64,000 nucleotides of DNA from Actinomyces sp. zg-332 (GTDB lineage: Bacteria > Actinomycetota > Actinomycetes > Actinomycetales > Actinomycetaceae), in contig NZ_CP064951.1 of NCBI RefSeq assembly GCF_011751945.2, positions 372,001-436,000 of the forward strand, given 5' to 3'. Under the pieces are notes generated by a model. The model had not been told where the DNA came from. It searched no databases and was given only the letters and a program-made list of their open reading frames with translations. This document shows positions 52,752 to 60,847 of the stretch, piece by piece. Each line of letters starts with the position of its first letter. Position 1 is the stretch's first letter. Both the position numbers and the translations under genes were made by a program.

Positions 52752-53369
52752 ATGGAGAGCAAATTGATAACTTGGATATTATCAGGCTTATTGGTACTTA
52801 TTGTGTATCAAGTTGCAACTATTATGTTGAATAAAGGTAAAATTAAAATTAATAAAAAAGTTGTTGCCTTATTTTACATTATTGCGATTATAAGTTTTGC
52901 TTTAGACTATTTGACGAAATATTTAGCTGAATCTAATTTATCTACAAGTAAAGTACCTCTTTTAGGTAACTTTTTGTATTTGAAACTCACCTATAATGAT
53001 GGTGCTGCTTTTTCAATATTGTCTGGTAATGCTTGGGTATTTACTGTTGTTGCTATAGTTTTCACTCTATTCATATCTTATGTTGCGCCTAAAATAAATT
53101 CTTCGCTTTGGGCGTTGACGTTGGGAATGCTATTTGGTGGATTACTTGGGAATTTGTTTGACAGGTTATTTAGAGCTCCATATTACGGTCAAGGTAGTGT
53201 AGTTGACTTTATTGGATATGGTAATTGGTTTGTAGGTAACGTTGCTGATATTTTCATTGTAGTATCTATTATTGGTTTAATACTGCTAGAAATTTTTGAT
53301 ATAGAATGTATCTATTCTCAAAGTGATACTGATAGCTCTGAGAACGATAATCTTGTACAAGAGAAGTAG
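52752..53369 (+). CDS. lspA: Lipoprotein signal peptidase (signal peptidase II)
   Basis: A 205-residue membrane aspartyl protease that cleaves prolipoproteins. The family motifs are DYLTK, LTYNDGAAFSIL, the catalytic Asp of VVDFIG and the second in GNVADIFI, with GGLLGNLFDRLF between. It is longer than many LspA proteins because of an extra hydrophobic N-terminal segment (about 7-25). A TTG at 52764 preceded by GGAGAG is an alternative start that would remove four residues. The tail after the last helix is short and acidic. Confidence 0.93.
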   Translation: MESKLITWILSGLLVLIVYQVATIMLNKGKIKINKKVVALFYIIAIISFALDYLTKYLAESNLSTSKVPLLGNFLYLKLTYNDGAAFSILSGNAWVFTVVAIVFTLFISYVAPKINSSLWALTLGMLFGGLLGNLFDRLFRAPYYGQGSVVDFIGYGNWFVGNVADIFIVVSIIGLILLEIFDIECIYSQSDTDSSENDNLVQEK

Positions 53370-53508
53370 CTGAATTGAGCTACTAACCTAACTCGTTTTA
53401 GCAAATCGTTGTAATACAATTAATGCTTGATGAAATAATAGAACTTGAAGAGCTATAAAATATTATGTTTAATTAATGTTTGATATTCGTTATATTTGAA
53501 AGGTATAA

Positions 53509-54432
53509 GTGGCTACTAAAATTCTTCCTTTGCCAGATGGGCTAGATAATGAGCGTGTAGATGTCGCTGTATCTAGGCTATTTGGATTTTCACGTTCGGT
53601 TTCAGCAAATATGATTGAAGATGGCAAGGTTAGTGCTAATTTTCAACCAGTTTTAAAGACTTCTCAAAAATTAAAAGCTGGCGTCATATTGGAAGTTGAA
53701 ATTGAGGAAGAAAAACCTTATGAAACTGAGATAACTCCAGTTGAGGGCATGGATATTGTTTATGACGATGAAGATATTGTCGTTGTGAATAAGCCTGCAG
53801 GGGTAGCTGCTCATACAGGAGTTGGTTGGGATGGGCCGACCGTTATAGGTGCTTTGGCTTCTAGTGGGTATCGTATTTCTACTTCTGGTCCTGTAGAACG
53901 TAAGGGGATTGTACATCGTCTTGATGCTGGTACATCTGGGCTGATGGTTGTTGCTAAGTCAGAGCTTGCTTATACGAAAATGAAATGGGCTTTTAAAGAT
54001 CGCAAAGTTAAGAAAATATATCATGCTTTAGTTCAAGGGCAGATTGAGCCTCATAGTGCGACCATTGACGCACCTATTGGCAGACATCCAGGTCGTGAGT
54101 GGAAAATGGCAGTTATGTCTAATGGTAAAGAAGCTATAACGCACTATGATTTACTTGAAATGATGAGCAATGCTTCTTTGCTTAAGATTAACTTACAGAC
54201 TGGGCGCACACATCAGATTAGGGTACATATGCAAGCTATTGGTCACCCTTGCGTTGGTGATCCTACTTATGGTGCTGATACTGCTCTGGTTCAAAAACTT
54301 GGGCTTGTGCGTCAATGGTTACATGCTAAAGAGTTAAGTTTTGAGCATCCTAGAACTAATGAAAAGCTACATTTTACTTGTGAATATCCACAAGACTTAC
54401 AAAACGTATTAGATAGCTTTAGACAAACATAA
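53509..54432 (+). CDS. rluD: RluA-family 23S rRNA pseudouridine synthase
   Basis: A 307-residue enzyme with an N-terminal S4 domain (ERVDVAVSRLFGFSRSVSANMIEDGKV, part: RVDVAVSRLFGFSRS) and a catalytic domain with the HRLD motif, in which D139 is the catalytic Asp (GIVHRLDAGTSGLMVVAK). GRTHQIRVHMQAIGHPCVGDPTYG near the end is typical. Its usual targets are uridines of helix 69 in 23S rRNA. The start is GTG 53509 with AAAGG upstream. The gene commonly follows lspA, as it does here. Confidence 0.93.
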   Translation: MATKILPLPDGLDNERVDVAVSRLFGFSRSVSANMIEDGKVSANFQPVLKTSQKLKAGVILEVEIEEEKPYETEITPVEGMDIVYDDEDIVVVNKPAGVAAHTGVGWDGPTVIGALASSGYRISTSGPVERKGIVHRLDAGTSGLMVVAKSELAYTKMKWAFKDRKVKKIYHALVQGQIEPHSATIDAPIGRHPGREWKMAVMSNGKEAITHYDLLEMMSNASLLKINLQTGRTHQIRVHMQAIGHPCVGDPTYGADTALVQKLGLVRQWLHAKELSFEHPRTNEKLHFTCEYPQDLQNVLDSFRQT

Positions 54433-54606
54433 ACGAAAGCTACAGCTTATATCAAATTGTTATATTGGTTGAAAGTGTATTTTCTCAGGTAAATGTGTGG
54501 GAGGAATACTCCTTGCTTACGTGAAAAGTTTCTATTGTGTTTATTAGTTCAACTTTATAGCTAAAACGCCCTTGCTATTATATTGATTGGAAACTAATAT
54601 TTTTAC

Positions 54607-57600
54607 ATGGCTTCAAATAATTTTACACATCTTCACGTTCATACTGACTATTCTATGCTTGATGGCGCTGCTAAAATTAGTGCGTTAGTTTCAGAAGTTG
54701 ATCGCCTAGGACAAAAAGCAGTTGCAATCACTGACCACGGTTATGTATTTGGTGCTTATGAACTTTATTCAGAGTGTAAAAAACGTGATATTAAGCCAAT
54801 AATTGGTATAGAAGCTTATTTGACCCCTGGTACTTCTCGTTTTGATACTGAAAGACAGCTATGGGGCAGCCCAGAACAGCAAAAAGCTGGAGATGACGTT
54901 TCAGCTCGTGGAGCTTATACGCATATGACCTTATTAGCTCGAAATAATGAGGGTATGCACAATCTTTTCCGTCTAGCTTCGTACGCCTCTTTGGAAGGAC
55001 AATTTGGTAAATGGCCTCGTATGGATAGGGAATTACTACAAACCTATTCAAAAGGATTAATTGGTTCTACTGGATGTCCGTCGGGAGAAATACAAACACG
55101 TATCAGATTGGGACAATTTGACAAAGCACTTGAAGTTGCTGGGGAACTTCAAGATATGTTCGGTAAAGACTACTTCTACGTGGAAGTAATGAACCACGGT
55201 ATTGATATTGAAAAAAGAGTAATTCCGAGCCTAATTGACTTGTCTCAAAAGATTAACGCTCCTTTAATTGCTACTAATGACTCGCACTACGTTAAAAAGG
55301 AAGATTATTCTTTCCAAGACGCACTTTTATGTATAAACTCTGGTTCTATTCTTTCTGACCCTAATCGTTTTAAATTTGATGGTATTGACTACTATCTGAA
55401 GCCTGCTGAAGAAATGCGTCATATTTGGCGTGATTTCCCTGAAGCTTGTGATAATACTTTGCTTGTTGCAGAGCAATGTAATGTTTCTTTTTATACTGCT
55501 GACGAGGGTGCTAACTTTATGCCTCGTTTCCCAGTGCCGCCTGGCGAAGATGAACATTCTTGGTTCGTTAAAGAGGTAGAAAAAGGATTACATGCTCGTT
55601 TCCCTAACGGAATAAGTGAACAAGTTCGTCGTCAAACTGACTACGAAGTTTCAGTTATAACAAAAATGGGCTTTCCAGGGTATTTTTTGGTCGTTGCTGA
55701 CTTTATTAACTGGGCAAAGTCTAAAGGGATACGAGTTGGTCCGGGACGTGGTTCTGGTGCTGGGTCGATGGTTGCTTATGCTCTACGCATTACTGAGCTG
55801 AATCCTTTGCAACACGGTTTGATTTTCGAGCGTTTCCTAAATCCTGAGCGTGTGTCTATGCCTGACTTTGACGTTGATTTTGACGAACGTCGTCGTGGGG
55901 AAGTCATAGAGTATGTGACGAATAAATATGGTGATGACCGTGTTGCTCAGGTTATTACTTATGGCAAGATAAAAGCAAAACAGGCTTTGAAAGACTCTGC
56001 TAGAGTTCTTGGTTATCCTTACATTATGGGTGAAAAGCTTACAAAAGCTATGCCACCAGCAGTTATGGGTAAAGATATACCTGTATCTGAAATATATAAC
56101 TCTGAGCATAAACGATATAAGGAAGCTGAAGAATTCAGGAAACTTGTCGATAATGATCAAGATGCTAAGAAAATTTTTGACTTATCTAAAGGTATAGAGG
56201 GACTTACTAGGCAGTGGGGTGTACATGCTTGCGCCGTAATCATGAGTTCCAAACCTTTGGTTGACATTATTCCTTTGATGAAGCGTCTACAAGATGGTGC
56301 TATAATCACGCAGTTTGACTATCCTACTTGTGAAAAACTCGGTCTGCTGAAGATGGATTTTTTGGGTTTGCGTAACTTGACTGTCATATCTGATGCTTTG
56401 GAAAATATCGTTCATAACAATAAGGATACTGTTGATTTAGATAATATTTCTTTGCATGATGATAAAACCTTCAATTTGTTATCGCAAGGGGATACTTTGG
56501 GGGTATTCCAGCTAGAAGGTGCTGGTATGCGTTCTTTGTTACGTTTGATGCGTCCAGATAATTTCGAAGATATTTCAGCTGTGGGTGCTTTATACCGTCC
56601 AGGACCTATGGGTGCTGACTCACACACGAATTATGCTTTGCGTAAGAATGGATTACAGAAAATAACTCCTATTCATCCTGAGCTTGAAGAACCTCTTAAA
56701 GATATTCTGGGTGGAACTTATGGTTTGATCGTCTATCAAGAACAAGTTATGGCGATTGCTCAGAAACTAGCGGGTTACTCTCTAGGTCAAGCAGATTTGC
56801 TGCGTAGAGCTATGGGTAAGAAAAAGAAAGCTGAGCTAGATAAACAGTACAGTACTTTCTTACAAGGTATGCTTGATAGAGGATATAGTGAAGCAGCAGT
56901 TACGACTTTGTGGGAAATATTATTGCCGTTCTCTGACTATGCGTTCAATAAGGCGCATTCAGCTGCTTATGCTTTAGTATCTTATTGGACAGCTTATCTG
57001 AAAGCTAATTACCCTGTGGAATATATGGCAGCTTTGCTTACATCTCAAAAGGATAATAAGGATAAGTTAGCTACTTATTTGGGTGAATGTCGCCGTATGG
57101 GGATTACTGTTTTACCTCCTGATGTCAATTACTCTCAAGCATCGTTTACACCTGTAGGTGAAGACATTCGTTTTGGTCTTGGTGCTATACGTAATGTGGG
57201 CGAAGGAATTGTGAAAGACATCATTGCTACTCGTGAAGCAGAAGAAGGCTTTACCTCTTTTGAAGATTTCTTGTCTAAATGTCCAGGTAGTGCGTGTTCT
57301 AAGCGAAGTGTTGAATCACTCATTAAAGCTGGGGCTTTTGATTCACTTGGTTATACACGTCGTGCTTTATATGCAATTTTTGAAGAGGCAGTAGATGCTG
57401 CATTAGTGCTTAAAAAGAATGAAGCAGTTGGGCAGTTTGATTTATTTGCTGCTTTTGATGTTTCTGACTCCAGTTTAGGGTTATCCATACCAGATATACC
57501 GGAATGGTCTAAAAAGGAAAAACTAGACTACGAAAGACATATGCTAGGGCTTTATGTTTCAGATCATCCTTTGAATGGATTGGAACCGCTTTTGAACGCT

Positions 57601-58152
57601 AACCGTGATGTTTCTTTAATTGATTTCTTAGAAGACTCAGATAAATATAGAGATAACATGATCGTTAAAGTTTGCGGTTTAGTTACTTCTATGCAAAAAA
57701 AGACTACAAAACAGGGTAATTTGTGGACGATTGTAACTTTAGAAGATTTAGTTGCTTCTATAAATGTGCTGTTTTTCCCTCAAACCTATCAGACAGTTTC
57801 TACTATATTGGAAGAAAACATACTTATATCAGTTACTGGGCGTCTAAAGAAAAATGAAGATGATTCTTTTTCTATTTATGCTACTGAGATGACTCTGCTA
57901 GATGCGAACACACAGATTAGTGACTTACCTTTTTATGTAAATGTATCAGAATCTTTATGTACACAAGAAAATATTCTAGCTTTGAAAGAAACACTTTCGC
58001 ATTATCCTGGTGACACACCTGTGAAGTTACGAGTGCGAACACAAGATAATGAAGTTATATTAGCGCTAGGCAAGGAATATAGTGTTAATAGCTCATCTAG
58101 TTTGATTGCAGATTTGAAACAAATATTTGGGTATAGCTGTATACAAATATGA
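54607..58152 (+). CDS. dnaE: DNA polymerase III alpha subunit
   Basis: A 1181-residue replicative polymerase of the DnaE1 type. The N-terminal PHP domain opens FTHLHVHTDYSMLDG. The palm aspartates are in MPDFDVDFDERRR (D420, D422) and D584 of KMDFLGLRNL. FQLEGAGMRSLL, GPMGADSH, the fingers motif and FNKAHSAAYALVSYWTAYLKANYP (part: FNKAHSAAYALV) are intact. A helix-hairpin-helix and an OB-fold (about 1005-1080) close the protein. No ribosome site is obvious before the ATG, but the family start matches it. It converges on the S4-domain gene, with only 2 bases between the stops. Confidence 0.97.
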   Translation: MASNNFTHLHVHTDYSMLDGAAKISALVSEVDRLGQKAVAITDHGYVFGAYELYSECKKRDIKPIIGIEAYLTPGTSRFDTERQLWGSPEQQKAGDDVSARGAYTHMTLLARNNEGMHNLFRLASYASLEGQFGKWPRMDRELLQTYSKGLIGSTGCPSGEIQTRIRLGQFDKALEVAGELQDMFGKDYFYVEVMNHGIDIEKRVIPSLIDLSQKINAPLIATNDSHYVKKEDYSFQDALLCINSGSILSDPNRFKFDGIDYYLKPAEEMRHIWRDFPEACDNTLLVAEQCNVSFYTADEGANFMPRFPVPPGEDEHSWFVKEVEKGLHARFPNGISEQVRRQTDYEVSVITKMGFPGYFLVVADFINWAKSKGIRVGPGRGSGAGSMVAYALRITELNPLQHGLIFERFLNPERVSMPDFDVDFDERRRGEVIEYVTNKYGDDRVAQVITYGKIKAKQALKDSARVLGYPYIMGEKLTKAMPPAVMGKDIPVSEIYNSEHKRYKEAEEFRKLVDNDQDAKKIFDLSKGIEGLTRQWGVHACAVIMSSKPLVDIIPLMKRLQDGAIITQFDYPTCEKLGLLKMDFLGLRNLTVISDALENIVHNNKDTVDLDNISLHDDKTFNLLSQGDTLGVFQLEGAGMRSLLRLMRPDNFEDISAVGALYRPGPMGADSHTNYALRKNGLQKITPIHPELEEPLKDILGGTYGLIVYQEQVMAIAQKLAGYSLGQADLLRRAMGKKKKAELDKQYSTFLQGMLDRGYSEAAVTTLWEILLPFSDYAFNKAHSAAYALVSYWTAYLKANYPVEYMAALLTSQKDNKDKLATYLGECRRMGITVLPPDVNYSQASFTPVGEDIRFGLGAIRNVGEGIVKDIIATREAEEGFTSFEDFLSKCPGSACSKRSVESLIKAGAFDSLGYTRRALYAIFEEAVDAALVLKKNEAVGQFDLFAAFDVSDSSLGLSIPDIPEWSKKEKLDYERHMLGLYVSDHPLNGLEPLLNANRDVSLIDFLEDSDKYRDNMIVKVCGLVTSMQKKTTKQGNLWTIVTLEDLVASINVLFFPQTYQTVSTILEENILISVTGRLKKNEDDSFSIYATEMTLLDANTQISDLPFYVNVSESLCTQENILALKETLSHYPGDTPVKLRVRTQDNEVILALGKEYSVNSSSSLIADLKQIFGYSCIQI

Positions 58153-58154
58153 TT

Positions 58155-58391
58155 TTAGTCACTTATTTGTTCAACTTTTGCACATAAAGTTTGATTGTAA
58201 ACATTTACGCAAACGACATCTCCATCTTTTAGTTGAAGACCTCTTTGTGTTGTTTCTACTCCATTCACGCTTACAAAACCATCTTGTATTAATTCCTTGG
58301 CATCTATGCCATTTTCTGCCATATTTGTAAGTTTGAGGAATTGTCCCAAACGTATTATTCCTTTTATTTTAAAAATTTCTATTTTATTCAT
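58155..58391 (-). CDS. Small S4-domain RNA-binding protein
   Basis: A 78-residue single S4 domain. GIIRLGQFLKLTNMAENGIDAKELIQDGFVSVNGVE (parts: IRLGQFLKL, DAKELIQDG, VSVNGVE) and LQLKDGDVV match the YaaA/RlbA-type small S4 proteins. Such proteins bind structured RNA, and members in actinobacteria are single-gene units of unknown target. I take the start at ATG 58391, matching the family length. The frame is open 13 codons further upstream without a ribosome site. It is convergent with dnaE. Confidence 0.88.
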   Translation of the reverse strand: MNKIEIFKIKGIIRLGQFLKLTNMAENGIDAKELIQDGFVSVNGVETTQRGLQLKDGDVVCVNVYNQTLCAKVEQISD

Positions 58392-58617
58392 GACATAATG
58401 ATACTCTATTCTGAATATATATAATGTCATATTTTTACGTTTCGGTATTTCATGAATTGCCCTGTTGTTTATTTTTTTAGTAACAGGTAGGATATAGATA
58501 ATATAAGTTCGCGACTTACAACTTGTTTTGGTCGTACTTATTAATAGGGAGATAACAAATATTAATTATTTCAAATTGAAGTGATTATATTAGTTGTGAT
58601 TGTAAGGTGAGTGTCTA

Positions 58618-59049
58618 ATGGGATCAAATATGGATTATTCTTCTTTGCTGAGACAAGCAGGAATGCGTGTTACCTCGCCCAGGATAGCTATCTTGGGTGT
58701 TTTGGAGGAATTTCCACATTCTGATGCTGAATTTATCAAAGATGAAGTGATGAATCGTTTGGGTACAGTTTCTACTCAAGCTGTTTATGATACTTTGAAT
58801 TCTTTGACAGCTTCGGAACTTTTACGTCGTGTAGAGCCTAGAGGTATACGTGCAGTTTACGAAATAAACAATGGAGATAATCATCATCATTTCGTATGCC
58901 GTTCATGTAGCGTGCTTCTAAACGTAAAATGTGCAAAAGGTAAAAAACCTTGTATTGACCCAATAATGGATTCTGATTGCATCATTGATGAAGCAGAAGT
59001 AATTTATTGGGGATACTGCGAAAATTGCAAAGATAAGCTAAATGACTAA
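58618..59049 (+). CDS. furA: Fur-family regulator, FurA/CatR (peroxide-sensing) type
   Basis: A 143-residue regulator. The winged helix has RVTSPRIAILGVLEEFPHSDA and VSTQAVYDTLNSLT. The metal region has DNHHHFVCRSC (H89-H91, C94, C97) and the C-terminal pair C134/C137 in WGYCENC. The pattern DEAEVIYWG is typical of actinobacterial FurA, which controls the catalase-peroxidase gene beside it. Here no katG or other catalase follows. AGGTGAG lies before the ATG. Autoregulation is likely from family knowledge, but I could not point to a clear operator. Confidence 0.92.
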   Translation: MGSNMDYSSLLRQAGMRVTSPRIAILGVLEEFPHSDAEFIKDEVMNRLGTVSTQAVYDTLNSLTASELLRRVEPRGIRAVYEINNGDNHHHFVCRSCSVLLNVKCAKGKKPCIDPIMDSDCIIDEAEVIYWGYCENCKDKLND

Positions 59050-59572
59050 AGGGTACAGATATTCTGAAGGTGAATTACTCAACAAAGAATAGCTTTAGTT
59101 GTAGCTATCAAGCTTGTAAAGAACAAGCTCAATAAAAATCTTATTACCTACTCACTTACTCTTATTTTCTTATTATTCGTTTATACTGGCTGTGAGTGTA
59201 GGAAAATAATACTTTTTCTACACTCATTCGGCTTTTAAAAGATATTAGAAGATACTTTGACTTATAGAGGTACTTTTGGGTAGTAGTTAAAGTACTGCAA
59301 ACGTATTTATATTGCGAGTGGGGGTAATTCTTATAAATATGAAAGAACGCTATTTTACTGCTTTTACCACTAATGTAAGACTAGTAGTCTTATTAGATTT
59401 ATTTTACTTTACACTTATTAATTGTGTGCAAACTATAACAAAGTATGAATACCATTTTTGTGTAAAGAATAACTTGATCCACATTTTCTAAATATTTAAT
59501 ATTTTCTAAATAAATATCAAAATGTTGTTTAGACTTTTTATTAGCAGAAGGTATTTCCAGTAAAACCAAGAA
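59050..59572. other. Gene-free interval after furA with a strong hairpin
   Basis: 523 bases without a gene. A 14-bp stem-loop lies at 59193-59225 (TGAGTGTAGGAAAA with TTTTTCTACACTCA, one G-U, 6-base loop), about 145 bases after furA, without a following T run. A smaller AGCTTGT/ACAAGCT hairpin lies near 59110. The position where katG would be expected holds no coding remnant that I could read. Confidence 0.5.
59193..59225. other. Perfect 14-bp stem-loop
   Basis: Left arm 59193-59206, loop TAATAC, right arm 59213-59225 plus its T run. All positions pair, one of them as G-U. It has no terminator-like tail in either direction, so its role is open: an RNA structure, a protein site or the relic of a terminator. 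Confidence 0.5.
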
Positions 59573-60484
59573 TTATAACTGGTTTTTAATAGAAGCTGCT
59601 TTGAAAGTTATTTCGTCTATTATTGCTTGAACTGCTGGAGTTGGATCTACGTTTGATCTGTGTCGTATGACTAACTGTCTAAATCCTAGTCCCGGAAGTG
59701 AAACAATATTTACATTCTCAGGAATGTTCCCTTGTAAAGCTAGTTGAGGTAAAACTGTACATCCTAAACCGCTAGCTACCATTTGTATTCCTACAGCAAA
59801 GTCTAAGAAACGGTGATTTACTTTGTGTATTTCTTCAATAGTTGCTGAAATACGTTCCATAGCTTCAGATGCTGCTGTAGATGGTTCTATATCTAGCCAA
59901 GTTCTACTTGACATATCAGCCAAAGAATTTGGTATTGGCTCATGTTCTGGCAATACGATTAACCATGGTTCATCGAAGAAAGGTATATCTCTCATTCCTC
60001 GTGGAGCAGATTTTACGCTACCGTCAGTAATATCGCGCTCCATAATTAACAAGTCAATTCCTCCAGAGCGCAAAAGTGAGCGCCCTTGTTGTTCAGTTAC
60101 TTCTTGTATAACTATTTCAACTCCTGGTAAGGAAAGTTCAATATCTTTTACTAAAGGAATAAGAATTGCTTGTATCGGAGTAGGAGCTGCACCTATTATT
60201 ACTGTACCTGTTATTTCTCCGTCTAGCTGTAGTAAGTTTTTGTATGTTTCGGCAAGTTCAGCTTCTACACGTTCAGCAGATTCTGCAAGTAATTTTCCCG
60301 CAGGAGTTAAAGTTGCCCCAGTAGGAGTGCGATTTATTAATATTGTGCCAATTTCTGTTTCTAATTTGTTAATTTGTTGAGAAACAGCAGAAGGACTAAT
60401 GTTTAACGTTTTAGCAGCGGATACTATACCGCCATCTCTTTGTACTTCTAGCAACGTTGCTAATCTGCGTGGGTCTAACTTCAT
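59573..60484 (-). CDS. LysR-family transcriptional regulator
   Basis: A 303-residue LTTR. The N-terminal helix-turn-helix (RRLATLLEVQRDGGIVSAAKTLNISPSAVSQQI, part: VSAAKTLNISPSAVSQQI) is intact. The effector domain spans about 90-300. Its closest style is that of actinobacterial regulators of amino-acid or metabolite exporters, but no specific ligand can be inferred. It is divergent from the LGFP-GH25 lysozyme gene, 363 bases away, and may or may not regulate it. Immediately downstream, on the right-to-left reading, lies the furA interval. Confidence 0.92.
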   Translation of the reverse strand: MKLDPRRLATLLEVQRDGGIVSAAKTLNISPSAVSQQINKLETEIGTILINRTPTGATLTPAGKLLAESAERVEAELAETYKNLLQLDGEITGTVIIGAAPTPIQAILIPLVKDIELSLPGVEIVIQEVTEQQGRSLLRSGGIDLLIMERDITDGSVKSAPRGMRDIPFFDEPWLIVLPEHEPIPNSLADMSSRTWLDIEPSTAASEAMERISATIEEIHKVNHRFLDFAVGIQMVASGLGCTVLPQLALQGNIPENVNIVSLPGLGFRQLVIRHRSNVDPTPAVQAIIDEITFKAASIKNQL

Positions 60485-60847
60485 ATTAGAACTTTACCAC
60501 ATTTTTAAAATTCTAAATACGTCATGTAAGAAAAACTTAAGTAAATAGTGTGAATATAACTATCCTTAATATGTTGTTGTTATTCTATGATATTGTATCT
60601 ATAGTATGTTTTTTTACTACTTTTGAACTCTTAAAACTTAGTCTTATTTTTGCCAGAAAAGTATAAAATTTTGATATCTATTGATTAAAATAAATACCAT
60701 TAATAATAAATATGGTTGATTTTTAAAATAAAGTGGTAATGATATAAAAGAATAAAATTATTTTGATGTCTATATAAGTAGCCATCGCTGTTAATCGGAT
60801 GCAAGATATTGCTTTGCGCTAATGTGGATTAACTAGGAAGAAGGATA
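60485..60847. promoter_or_regulatory. Divergent promoter region and leader of the lysozyme gene
   Basis: 363 AT-rich bases. Just before the lysozyme gene GTTAATC (60790-60796) and GATTAAC (60827-60833) form an inverted pair enclosing a GC-richer core that contains GCAAGATATTGC. This could fold into a leader structure. It does not show the conserved core of the cyclic-di-AMP riboswitch often found before actinobacterial cell-wall hydrolases. AGGAAGAAGG precedes the ATG. Confidence 0.4.

Noticed and set aside
60485-60847. Cyclic-di-AMP (ydaO-type) riboswitch before the lysozyme gene
   Set aside because: The conserved GGGGAACC-type core elements are not there. Only a simple inverted pair is visible.
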